Shown here: positions 57,171 through 64,000 of the stretch, piece after piece | How positions within the stretch are numbered: the stretch's first letter is position 1 | Layout: every line of letters starts with the position of its first letter | Assembly: GCF_016899955.1 (NCBI RefSeq) | Contig: NZ_JACJJL010000007.1 | Span: 1 to 64,000, forward strand | From: Marseilla massiliensis | GTDB taxonomy: Bacteria > Bacteroidota > Bacteroidia > Bacteroidales > Bacteroidaceae | Direction: 5' to 3' | DNA length: 64,000 bases | Position numbers and translations under genes: made by a program | Notes under the pieces: generated by a model | Told to the model about the DNA's origin: nothing | The model's database searches: none | The model's input: only the letters and a program-made list of their open reading frames with translations

Positions 57171-58487
57171 TCAGAGGAAGAATCCCTCGTATGCGATGCC
57201 CAGCGAGACAGAAGGCTCGTCGTTGTATTGCGACTTGAAGAATCGCTTGGAATATTCGGCTTTTACAGCCACCTGGGGTATCGGGTGGTAGTTTATGCCC
57301 GCCGCCATGCGTATCTTCTTTGTGTATTCATACTGGGCTTGCTGCTTGCTCGGGATGTATGAGTCGTAGCAGTCGTAACGGCCGAACACGTAGAGCTTTT
57401 GGTTGGTGCGGCGCGTCTTGTTGATTTGCGAGAACACGTCGTAACCGGCTTCAACGCCTATTGCGAAGGCGTTTTTGCCCACGGGCGACTTCTTGTAAGG
57501 CGCGTCCGTTGCGTTGATGTTGCGCTTTGCCTCGCTGATGGCGGCTGCGTCGCCCACATAGCCATAGTCGGCATTGCCGCGGACAATCCAGTTGTGGGCG
57601 TTGTAAGCGAAGTCGATGGCTCCGATGGCCACGGTTCCCTTCACTTCTTTGTATTTGTTGCCGTCGCTCTCCAGGTCGTGTGGGAAGGTGTTGTGCATCG
57701 ACCTGCCGTAATATCCGCTCAGGCCTATGCGCAGTCCGGGTATGGTGTAGTTGTCGATGCGCGCTGCAAAGCCGTACTTGTTGGCCACCTTAAACTCAAA
57801 CGGAGAGCCCGCGCCGTTCTGAATCCAGTTGTCGCGGTCGAAAAGAAAGCCGTCCAAGCCGGCGATAAGCTGCACTTCATACCTGAAATCGCCCGAGCGG
57901 CCCCAGAAACTGATGCCGGTGTCGTGCCAGGTGCAGGGCAGTATGGTTGCCTCGCCCTCCGGACGGTAGACGGTGAAGAAGTTGAGCGGTTCGTGGTAGG
58001 CGTTGGTGAAACCCACGGGAACAACAAAGTGGCCCACGCGGATGTTGGCCCAGCTGGCAAACGACTTCTGTATCCAGAACTGCTCCAGTTCCACTTCGCC
58101 TCCCTTCTCGGTCTCCTGCTCCCATTCGCCGGCTTCCTCGAACTCTTTCTCAACGGCTCCTCCGGCCCCACCGTGCTCAAACTCAATCTCGCTCGACATT
58201 GTCCAGCCTTTGCCGAAGTCGTAGCTTATGTACACCACGGCATGCGGAATGTCAAACCGGCCGTGGCCGGGGGCGTCCTTGTATTTGCTGGCCTGGCTGT
58301 ATCTGTAGACGTTGTCGCTGTAGAAGTTGCGCGTAAGGGCCACTTCGCCGTAGCCGCCTATGCTCAGGCGGTTGCCTCTCTGGTGGGTTGACACGCTGTC
58401 GAAGGCTGCCACCTGGGCCTGTGACTCGGTGGCGGCCTGTGCCGCAATGATGGCGAGCGCGATGGATGCGATAGCTGTTTTTTTCAT
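57171..58487 (-). CDS. Outer-membrane porin (OprP/OprO-like)
   Basis: 438 residues from ATG 58487 with a signal peptide (MKKTAIASIALAIIAAQAATESQAQ). Alternating beta strands end in a terminal aromatic (AYEGFFL). The RFDIPHAVVYISYDFGKGWTMSSEIEFEHGG segment and an acidic loop (VEKEFEEAGEWEQETEKGGEVE) are notable. The beta-barrel pattern fits the phosphate-selective porin O/P type; the solute is unknown and the acidic loop could favour cations. First gene of the operon, with a promoter at 58533-58563. Upstream in-frame ATGs overlap that promoter. Confidence 0.83.
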   Translation of the reverse strand: MKKTAIASIALAIIAAQAATESQAQVAAFDSVSTHQRGNRLSIGGYGEVALTRNFYSDNVYRYSQASKYKDAPGHGRFDIPHAVVYISYDFGKGWTMSSEIEFEHGGAGGAVEKEFEEAGEWEQETEKGGEVELEQFWIQKSFASWANIRVGHFVVPVGFTNAYHEPLNFFTVYRPEGEATILPCTWHDTGISFWGRSGDFRYEVQLIAGLDGFLFDRDNWIQNGAGSPFEFKVANKYGFAARIDNYTIPGLRIGLSGYYGRSMHNTFPHDLESDGNKYKEVKGTVAIGAIDFAYNAHNWIVRGNADYGYVGDAAAISEAKRNINATDAPYKKSPVGKNAFAIGVEAGYDVFSQINKTRRTNQKLYVFGRYDCYDSYIPSKQQAQYEYTKKIRMAAGINYHPIPQVAVKAEYSKRFFKSQYNDEPSVSLGIAYEGFFL

Positions 58488-58532
58488 TTTTCTCTTTGTC
58501 TTGATGTTTGCCTTGAGTTGTGATTTGCGTTG

Positions 58533-58563
58533 CAAAATTACGCTTTTACATAAACGTTGGCAA
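58533..58563 (-). promoter_or_regulatory. Promoter of the porin-imelysin-DHOR-ccsBA operon
   Basis: TTG (about 58563-58561) and TAATTTTG (58540-58533) on the minus strand, gap about 20 bp. The leader would be about 40 nt. The rest of 58564-59090 shows no gene or terminator. Confidence 0.65.
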
Positions 58564-59092
58564 TACTCAAAAGTCATGAAAAACTGTAACTAAATACTAA
58601 ATAGTGATGAGCCGAGTCCGCCTGCTACCTACCTTTGGTGATGGTTGGTGGCTGTTTGGCGCCATCTGTCGGCAAAATTTGGCGGTAGCGAGGATGCCGT
58701 ATGGCCTGTTGTATGTTGTAGTGTGTACACCAATACTCAGTACGTCAGTGGGTTTTGCCACTGCCAATGGTGGCTCTCGGCTTGTTTCGGCGGTTTTTCG
58801 GCGTTGCGGTGTCGGTCGTGCTGCTAAGCGACTGTGGTCGCTGTGCGGGCACACTGCACTGCAGGAGTCCGGCCGGCATTCCTTTCTTTGAAATTTAGTT
58901 TACATAAATGGTGTGCCGATACATTATATATATGTGGCCCGCTGAGTTGGTCTGGCCTTTCGGCCCGGGGCTGTTAGGCAGGGCGCTCGCCAATGCTAGG
59001 CAGTTGGCATCAGCGCCATGTCATTGCCGGAAATTAGCAGGAAATGTGTAGAGAAGGACAGAACTTGCGACATAAATACCTATTAATGATTA

Positions 59093-59123
59093 TTGTGCGT
59101 ATCGCTTTAAATTATTACTTTTG
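59093..59123 (+). promoter_or_regulatory. Promoter of the hemerythrin-LuxR gene
   Basis: TTG (59093-59095) and TACTTTTG (59116-59123) with exactly 20 bp between. The leader would be about 20 nt. Confidence 0.8.
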
Positions 59124-59150
59124 CAGAGGTAATAATTAATTGGTAGCGTA

Positions 59151-60110
59151 ATGAAGAACCAGAAGATTTATGAGGCCAGCGACAAGATGATTTCTCTCAT
59201 CAAAGACAACTACAATGTGTTGCAGTCTTTGGGCAGTTTCGGAATCAACCTTGGCTTTGGTGACAAGACGGTCAGAGAGACGTGCGAGGACAATGGTGTC
59301 GACACATACACTTTCCTTGCCGTGGTCAATTACACAATCAACGGCTATTACGGGTTCGACGACGACGACCAGCTGTCTGTGCCTACGCTAATGCATTACC
59401 TGAAGGCGTGCCACGTGTATTACCTCGACTTCCAGTTGCCGTTCATACGAAGGGAGCTCCAGGAGGCAATCAATGAGAACGACAGCCTTGGCGGACTGCT
59501 CATGAAGCTGTACGATGAGTATGCGCGTGAGGTGAGAAAGCACATGCTGTATGAGGAAAAGACGCTCTTCCCATACGTGCAGGCGCTAATCGACAGGAAG
59601 CCGCTGGGTGACTACAACATAGAGACATTCTCCAAGCACCACGGCCAGACCGACATAAAGCTCAAGGAGCTCAAGACTACCATAATAAAATACCTGCCTA
59701 CCGACATGCAGCGCAACCATAAGCTCATGTCGACGCTTTACGATATATATAACAATGAGGAGTGGCTGAGGCTTCACACGGAGGTTGAAGACAACATATT
59801 CGTGCCCGCCATCAGGAGGCTGGAGCGCATGTTGCGACAGAACGACGTGACGAAGAACATTTCGTCGATGGTGTTCAAGGGAGGGCAGGATAACGCCGAC
59901 ATGCTTTCCGACCGCGAGAAAGACGTCGTGGTGAGCCTTGTGCAGGGAATGTCGAACAAGGAAATAGCCGAGCATCTGTACATTTCGGTCAACACGGTGA
60001 TAACGCACAGGCGCAACATTGCGCGGAAACTGCAGATACACAGTTCGGCCGGACTGACCATCTATGCCATTGTCAACGGACTGGTTGACATATCCAATGT
60101 AAAGCTTTAG
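59151..60110 (+). CDS. Hemerythrin-like (RIC-type) domain fused to a LuxR DNA-binding domain
   Basis: 319 residues. Residues 25-60 (GSFGINLGFGDKTVRETCEDNGVDTYTFLAVVN) resemble the N-terminal domain of RIC/ScdA proteins. Residues 75-225 form a helical di-iron domain with candidate ligands His82, His88, His131, Glu135, His163/164, His209 and Glu213. Residues 250-310 are a LuxR helix-turn-helix (LSDREKDVVVSLVQGMSNKEIAEHLYISVNTVITHRRNIARKLQ). RIC proteins sense or repair nitrosative and oxidative damage at iron sites, so this is probably an oxygen, NO or iron-responsive regulator. It lies just upstream of nrdD and divergent from the cytochrome operon. Confidence 0.88.
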   Translation: MKNQKIYEASDKMISLIKDNYNVLQSLGSFGINLGFGDKTVRETCEDNGVDTYTFLAVVNYTINGYYGFDDDDQLSVPTLMHYLKACHVYYLDFQLPFIRRELQEAINENDSLGGLLMKLYDEYAREVRKHMLYEEKTLFPYVQALIDRKPLGDYNIETFSKHHGQTDIKLKELKTTIIKYLPTDMQRNHKLMSTLYDIYNNEEWLRLHTEVEDNIFVPAIRRLERMLRQNDVTKNISSMVFKGGQDNADMLSDREKDVVVSLVQGMSNKEIAEHLYISVNTVITHRRNIARKLQIHSSAGLTIYAIVNGLVDISNVKL

Positions 60111-60142
60111 GAATTTCTTTTAGACGGTTTGAAAAATATCAG

Positions 60143-60168
60143 AAATCCGGTAGGCTGCTATCGGATTT
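60143..60168 (+). terminator. Terminator after the hemerythrin-LuxR gene
   Basis: AAATCCGGTAG and CTATCGGATTT form an 11-bp stem with one G-T pair and a GCTG loop, followed by TATTGTATCTTT. Its tail overlaps the nrdD -7 box. Confidence 0.75.
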
Positions 60169-60173
60169 TATTG

Positions 60174-60181
60174 TATCTTTG
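60174..60181 (+). promoter_or_regulatory. nrdD promoter -7 element
   Basis: TATCTTTG; no good TTG lies 20 bp upstream, where the terminator stem sits, so activation by a regulator is plausible. The leader is about 100 nt. Confidence 0.6.
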
Positions 60182-60223
60182 TGCCCGATTCGGAAAGGCT
60201 GAGACCTGCCGGTCGCTGAGAAA

Positions 60224-60286
60224 TTATCTAAAACGGAAAACTTTTTAATGGATTGTTGTTTCAAAGTTATCTAAAACGGAAAACTT
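60224..60286 (+). repeat. 20-bp direct repeat in the nrdD leader
   Basis: TTATCTAAAACGGAAAACTT occurs at 60224-60243 and again at 60267-60286, identical, 43 bp apart (about four helical turns). After the first copy comes TTTAATGGATTG and after the second TATATGGAGATG, so the first looks like a duplicated start region. It may be a paired operator or a leader duplication. Confidence 0.9.
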
Positions 60287-60288
60287 AT

Positions 60289-62400
60289 ATGGAGATGAGA
60301 AGCTTTACGATTACCAAGAGAGACGGGGCGGCCGAGCGCTTTTCCCTCGACAAGATAATGAATGCCGTAATCAAGGCTTTCGGTTCGGTTGGCGAGCCGG
60401 TAGACCTTGGCTGTATATCGAAGATACTGAGCCACCTCGACATTCACGAGGGGATAACCGTTGAAGACATACAGAACCAGGTGGAGGAAGCGCTCATGAG
60501 GGAAGGCTACTACCGGGTGGCCAAGTCGTTCATGCTATATCGCCAGAAGCACACCGAAGACCGTGAGACGATGGAGAAACTGCGATTCCTGGCCGATTAT
60601 TGCGAAGCTGCCAACGCCGCCTCGGGCTCTAAGTATGACGCCAATGCGAACGTAGAGCACAAGAACATTGCCACTCTTATAGGCGAGCTGCCCAAGTCGG
60701 GCTTCATCAGGCTGAACCGCAGGCTGCTGACCGACCGCATCAAAAAGATGTATGGCAAGGAGCTGGCCGACCGATATGTCGACATGCTTACCCACCATTT
60801 TATATACAAGAACGACGAGACAAGCCTTGCCAACTACTGCGCTTCAATCACAATGTATCCATGGCTCATTGGCGGTACGATGTCTATTGGCGGCAATTCT
60901 ACCGCCCCAACCAATTTGAAGTCGTTTTGCGGAGGGTTTGTCAACATGGTTTTCATGGTGTCGAGCATGCTCAGCGGTGCTTGCGCCACGCCGGAGTTCC
61001 TGATGTATCTCAATTATTTCATAGGCCAGGAATACGGCAGGGAGTATTACAAGGAGCCCGACAGGGTGGTGGACTTGTCGCTGAAGCAGCGCACGGTAGA
61101 CAAGATGATAACCGACTGTTTCGAACAGATTGTGTATTCAATAAACCAGCCTACTGGCGCACGCAACTATCAGGCTGTGTTCTGGAACATTGCGTATTAC
61201 GACCGCCCCTACTTTGAAAGCCTGTTTGGCGACTTCTATTTTCCCGACGGAAGCAAGCCCGACTGGGAGGGGCTCAGCTGGTTGCAGAAGCGATTCATGA
61301 AGTGGTTTAACAAGGAACGTACCAAGGCTGTGCTTACATTCCCTGTCGAGACGATGGCCCTTTTGAGCAAAGACGGCGACGTGATAGACGAAGAGTGGGG
61401 CGACTTTACGGCGGAGATGTATGCCGAAGGCCACTCTTTCTTTACTTACATGAGCGACAATGCCGACTCGCTGTCGAGCTGTTGCCGCCTGCGCAACGAG
61501 ATACAGGACAACGGTTTCAGCTATACGCTTGGGGCAGGAGGCGTGTCTACGGGCTCGAAGAGCGTGCTGACCATCAACCTGAACCGTTGCATCCAGTATG
61601 CCGTAAACAACAACATTGACTACAAGGAGTTTTTGACCGACGTGATAGACATGTGCCACAAGGTGCAGCTGGCATACAACGAGAACCTCAAGGAACTGCA
61701 GGCCCACGGCATGCTGCCGCTTTTTGATGCGGGATATATCAATATGTCGCGGCAGTATCTCACCATCGGTGTCAACGGAATGGTAGAGGCTGCCGAGTTC
61801 ATGGGGCTGCAGATAAATGACAATCCCGACTACCTGGCTTTTGTGCAAGGCGTGCTTGGGCTTGTAGAAAAGAAGAACCGTGAGTACAGAACAAGCGATG
61901 TGATGTTTAACTGCGAGATGATTCCGGCAGAGAATGTGGGCGTAAAGCATGCCAAGTGGGACCGTGAAGACGGGTATTTCGTGCCACGCGACTGTTACAA
62001 CAGCTATTTCTACGTGGTTGAAGACGACTCGCTGAGCATTATCGACAAGTTCCGACTGCACGGGGCACCATACATTGAGCACCTCACCGGGGGCTCTGCC
62101 TTGCACATGAACCTCGAGGAGCACCTGTCGAAGACGCAGTACAGGCAGTTGCTCCGCGTGGCCGCCAAGGAGGGATGCAACTATTTCACGTTCAACATAC
62201 CCAACACGATATGCAACGATTGCGGGCATATAGACAAGCGCTACCTGCACGAATGCCCTCACTGCCATTCGACCAACGTTGACTATATGACGCGAATAAT
62301 TGGCTACCTGAAGCGCGTGAGCAACTTCTCCGAGGCCCGACAGCAAGAGGCCGGGCGCCGTTTCTATGCCAAGGCGGGGGTTGAGCTTGCCGTCGACTGA
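60289..62400 (+). CDS. nrdD: Anaerobic (class III) ribonucleoside-triphosphate reductase
   Basis: 703 residues from ATG 60289. An ATP-cone lies at about 4-90 (FTITKRDGAAERFSLDKIMNAVIKAF). The ten-stranded barrel follows. The C-terminus has the zinc site CNDCGH..CPHC and the glycyl-radical loop TRIIGYL, with the Gly present. The enzyme makes dNTPs without oxygen and is inactivated by it. nrdG follows by 33 bp. An alternative ATG is 60295. Confidence 0.95.
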   Translation: MEMRSFTITKRDGAAERFSLDKIMNAVIKAFGSVGEPVDLGCISKILSHLDIHEGITVEDIQNQVEEALMREGYYRVAKSFMLYRQKHTEDRETMEKLRFLADYCEAANAASGSKYDANANVEHKNIATLIGELPKSGFIRLNRRLLTDRIKKMYGKELADRYVDMLTHHFIYKNDETSLANYCASITMYPWLIGGTMSIGGNSTAPTNLKSFCGGFVNMVFMVSSMLSGACATPEFLMYLNYFIGQEYGREYYKEPDRVVDLSLKQRTVDKMITDCFEQIVYSINQPTGARNYQAVFWNIAYYDRPYFESLFGDFYFPDGSKPDWEGLSWLQKRFMKWFNKERTKAVLTFPVETMALLSKDGDVIDEEWGDFTAEMYAEGHSFFTYMSDNADSLSSCCRLRNEIQDNGFSYTLGAGGVSTGSKSVLTINLNRCIQYAVNNNIDYKEFLTDVIDMCHKVQLAYNENLKELQAHGMLPLFDAGYINMSRQYLTIGVNGMVEAAEFMGLQINDNPDYLAFVQGVLGLVEKKNREYRTSDVMFNCEMIPAENVGVKHAKWDREDGYFVPRDCYNSYFYVVEDDSLSIIDKFRLHGAPYIEHLTGGSALHMNLEEHLSKTQYRQLLRVAAKEGCNYFTFNIPNTICNDCGHIDKRYLHECPHCHSTNVDYMTRIIGYLKRVSNFSEARQQEAGRRFYAKAGVELAVD

Positions 62401-62433
62401 CTTTGCCAACTGTTTTGAAAATACTGACGGACA

Positions 62434-62898
62434 ATGCTGAAATACGTAAACACAGGCGTAGTGTTCCAGGAAATACCCGACGAGGTGACCTTGGCTGTCA
62501 ACCTCTCGGGCTGCCCTTGCCGTTGCCCCGGGTGCCACAGCCGCTATCTGTGGCAGGATGTAGGCACCCCGCTCACTCCGATGGAGCTTGAAAGGATGGT
62601 TCGGGCCAATGCGTCGGGGATAACGTGTGTATGCTTCATGGGCGGCGATGCCGACCCGGCTTATGTCGGTGTGCTGGCCCGATATATCAGGCGAGAGCAT
62701 CCCGGGCTCAAGGTGGGGTGGTACAGTGGCAGGCAGCGTGTGCCGGCGGTTGTGCGCAAGGCTGACTTCGACTACCTGAAGCTGGGCCCATACATAGCCC
62801 ATCTGGGATGCCTCAGGGAGCGCACCACCAACCAGAGGCTGTATAAGAAGGTGGCCGGTGACACCTTTGCCGACATAACCTCGAGGTTCTGGCGCTGA
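62434..62898 (+). CDS. nrdG: Anaerobic ribonucleotide reductase activating protein
   Basis: 154 residues, a radical-SAM enzyme. The cluster motif CxxxCxxC is CPCRCPGC (27-34), preceded by VNLSGC. GITCVCFMGGDAD is the SAM-binding segment. It generates the glycyl radical on NrdD. It is the last gene of the nrdDG operon. Confidence 0.95.
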   Translation: MLKYVNTGVVFQEIPDEVTLAVNLSGCPCRCPGCHSRYLWQDVGTPLTPMELERMVRANASGITCVCFMGGDADPAYVGVLARYIRREHPGLKVGWYSGRQRVPAVVRKADFDYLKLGPYIAHLGCLRERTTNQRLYKKVAGDTFADITSRFWR

Positions 62899-62944
62899 GC
62901 CGGGGGAGGCATGCCCCGGAAAAAACGGGGTTTGCCAATGTGGC

Positions 62945-62986
62945 CGTAGGGCAAAGAAACATGCATCCACGTTTCTTTGCCCTACG
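62945..62986. terminator. Bidirectional terminator between nrdG and the second LuxR gene
   Basis: CGTAGGGCAAAGAAAC and GTTTCTTTGCCCTACG form a perfect 16-bp stem with a 10-nt loop, then TTTTGTG on the plus strand. It closes both convergent units. Confidence 0.92.
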
Positions 62987-62996
62987 TTTTGTGTAT

Positions 62997-63599
62997 TTAA
63001 ATGCTGTCTACATCTACATATCCGTTCATCACGGCATAGATGGTAAGTGCTGAAACGCTCTTTATGCCAAGTTTTTCCATTATGTTTTTGCGGTGCGTAA
63101 TCACTGTGGCAAGCCCAATGTTCAGCCTGTCGGCAATCTCTTTGTTGATGTAACCGCGCACGATTAGGGCCATCACCTCTGTCTCCCTGTCAGACAGCAG
63201 GCCGCGGCTGCTGCCGTGCATGGGCGGCAGGTTGCGCCCCTCGGCATGCGCGCTTTGCTCAAGCGCAAGCAGCGACTTTACAAATTGCCGCTCGGGCAAG
63301 TTGGTGCACAGGCAGTGGAAACCGGCTGGCTGCGACTCGGCCATGGCCGAAGGCGTGAGCACGATGGTCTTGTTGCGCCGTTCGGCAAAGAAGGTGTGGT
63401 TTGACATGAGCACGTTCAGCGCAACGAAATAGTGGTAGTAGAGTTCCGGGCTGTTGGCCATCAGTTCGGTGAACGAGCCGAACGTGTAGGCTTCCATCAC
63501 CGGCACTACATCTTGAAGCATAAACTTCAGCCCAAGCGCGGCTGGCGTGTTGGGGTCGATGATTGCTATCTTTGGCCGGTGGCTGTTGCTTAACTCCAT
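62997..63599 (-). CDS. LuxR-type regulator with a degenerate receiver-like domain
   Basis: 200 residues. Residues 8-125 look like a receiver fold (KIAIIDPN start) but the position for the phosphorylated Asp (YYHYFVALNV) has none, so phosphorylation is unlikely. Cys96 and Cys98 form a CxC. Residues 133-195 are a LuxR helix-turn-helix closely similar to that of the hemerythrin regulator, including the end LTIYAVMNGYVDV. It faces nrdDG from the other side. The promoter box TAACTTTG (63615-63608) ends 8 nt before the ATG, so the messenger is nearly leaderless. Confidence 0.85.
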   Translation of the reverse strand: MELSNSHRPKIAIIDPNTPAALGLKFMLQDVVPVMEAYTFGSFTELMANSPELYYHYFVALNVLMSNHTFFAERRNKTIVLTPSAMAESQPAGFHCLCTNLPERQFVKSLLALEQSAHAEGRNLPPMHGSSRGLLSDRETEVMALIVRGYINKEIADRLNIGLATVITHRKNIMEKLGIKSVSALTIYAVMNGYVDVDSI

Positions 63600-63607
63600 A
63601 TCGTTTG

Positions 63608-63615
63608 CAAAGTTA
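63608..63615 (-). promoter_or_regulatory. Promoter -7 element of the second LuxR gene
   Basis: TAACTTTG on the minus strand, 8 nt from the start codon, implying a leaderless or very short leader. The rest of 63616-64000 shows only a weak hairpin with a T run (63672-63692) and no gene. Confidence 0.7.
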
Positions 63616-64000
63616 CATTAAAAAAGCCAGTCTGCAAAATCCTGCATTTCATTTTGTTGGTTAGTTTTACTGCAACAGATGTGTTGTTTTTTACCAACCG
63701 CGCACGGCCTTCACCGCTTTCAGTTTGCGGAGCGTCGGCGGGCCGCTACCGTGACGGTTGGGTGCTTGGCTGCAGTGGCTACGGCTGCACGCGCTGTGGG
63801 CTGTTGGCTCGTGCCTGGTGTATTTTGGTTTTATGTTTCTTCCGTGCCTGCGTTTTGCCGGCACTAAAGCCTTGCTGAATCACGTGAAACAGGTGTGAAT
63901 GCCCGATTGACGGTGGGTTTTGCCGGCGTTGTTTCTTTCGTTTGTTTTATTATAACTTGTGCATCACGCCTCCGGGGGTGGCACCGCCGTGCGCTTCGCG

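Noticed and set aside
62895..62940. Second hairpin CCCCG/CGGGG after nrdG as main terminator
   Set aside because: Its stem is only 5 bp; the 16-bp hairpin at 62945-62986 is much stronger.
61138..62970. 610-codon frame on the minus strand
   Set aside because: Antisense shadow of nrdD and nrdG, with no domain and no promoter.

Overview
The window looks like one end of a contig from a GC-rich member of the Bacteroidales, probably Prevotellaceae-like. Evidence: repeated Bacteroidetes promoters (TTTG or TTG, about 20 bp, then TAnnTTTG), almost no Shine-Dalgarno sites, a trp operon in the order B-E-G-D-C-F-A, a BspA-type leucine-rich protein, type IX secretion C-termini, META, DUF4924 and DUF1848 families, and ccsBA. 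The genus is inference. Bases 1-19 are the Nextera transposase mosaic end, so the left edge is a sequencing artefact.\n\nLayout. 0.3-6.5 kb: a pectin pair on the minus strand, a PL1 lyase and a 1579-residue protein joining GH28, GH105 and a six-hairpin domain. 7.4-14.5 kb: a complete tryptophan operon with a leader peptide carrying three Trp codons in a row and a terminator. 14.6-16.8 kb: three secreted proteins. 16.8-18.1 kb: no gene, but a promoter-terminator unit that looks like a small RNA, and a cobalamin riboswitch with no target gene. 18.1-29.7 kb: glucokinase, LysE transporter, DUF4924, rfbD, prfC, Sua5, ClC channel, fmt, rpe, DUF1848 and an ECF sigma factor. 31.3-38.4 kb: HAD protein, polysaccharide tyrosine kinase, rfbA, then a division and RNA-decay set (coiled-coil protein, zapA, rny). 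39.9-45.2 kb: a META lipoprotein and an operon ligA-B3/4-umuD-umuC. 45.4-49.7 kb: two secreted proteins, one a caspase/legumain-like peptidase in AT-rich DNA. 50.5-58.5 kb: an operon porin-imelysin-dihaem protein-CcsBA-RidA-like. 59.1-63.6 kb: anaerobic ribonucleotide reductase nrdDG flanked by two related LuxR-type regulators, one fused to a hemerythrin-like di-iron domain.\n\nHow parts fit. The right end reads as an oxygen/iron/redox island: a cytochrome c maturation operon on one side, the oxygen-sensitive nrdDG on the other, and a likely di-iron sensor between them. The trp operon is self-contained and appears to be controlled by translation-coupled attenuation.\n\nThe least explained signal is a family of short arrays in intergenic DNA. 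Seven arrays of about four or five degenerate 22-bp units (core near AAACGGCCCGTTTTGCA), plus one lone unit, lie between 69 and 38929. All are in the same orientation on the plus strand whatever the direction of neighbouring genes, and two end in a perfect CTGACAGTCAG palindrome. I do not recognise this as a named element. No tRNA, rRNA, CRISPR or insertion sequence was seen.
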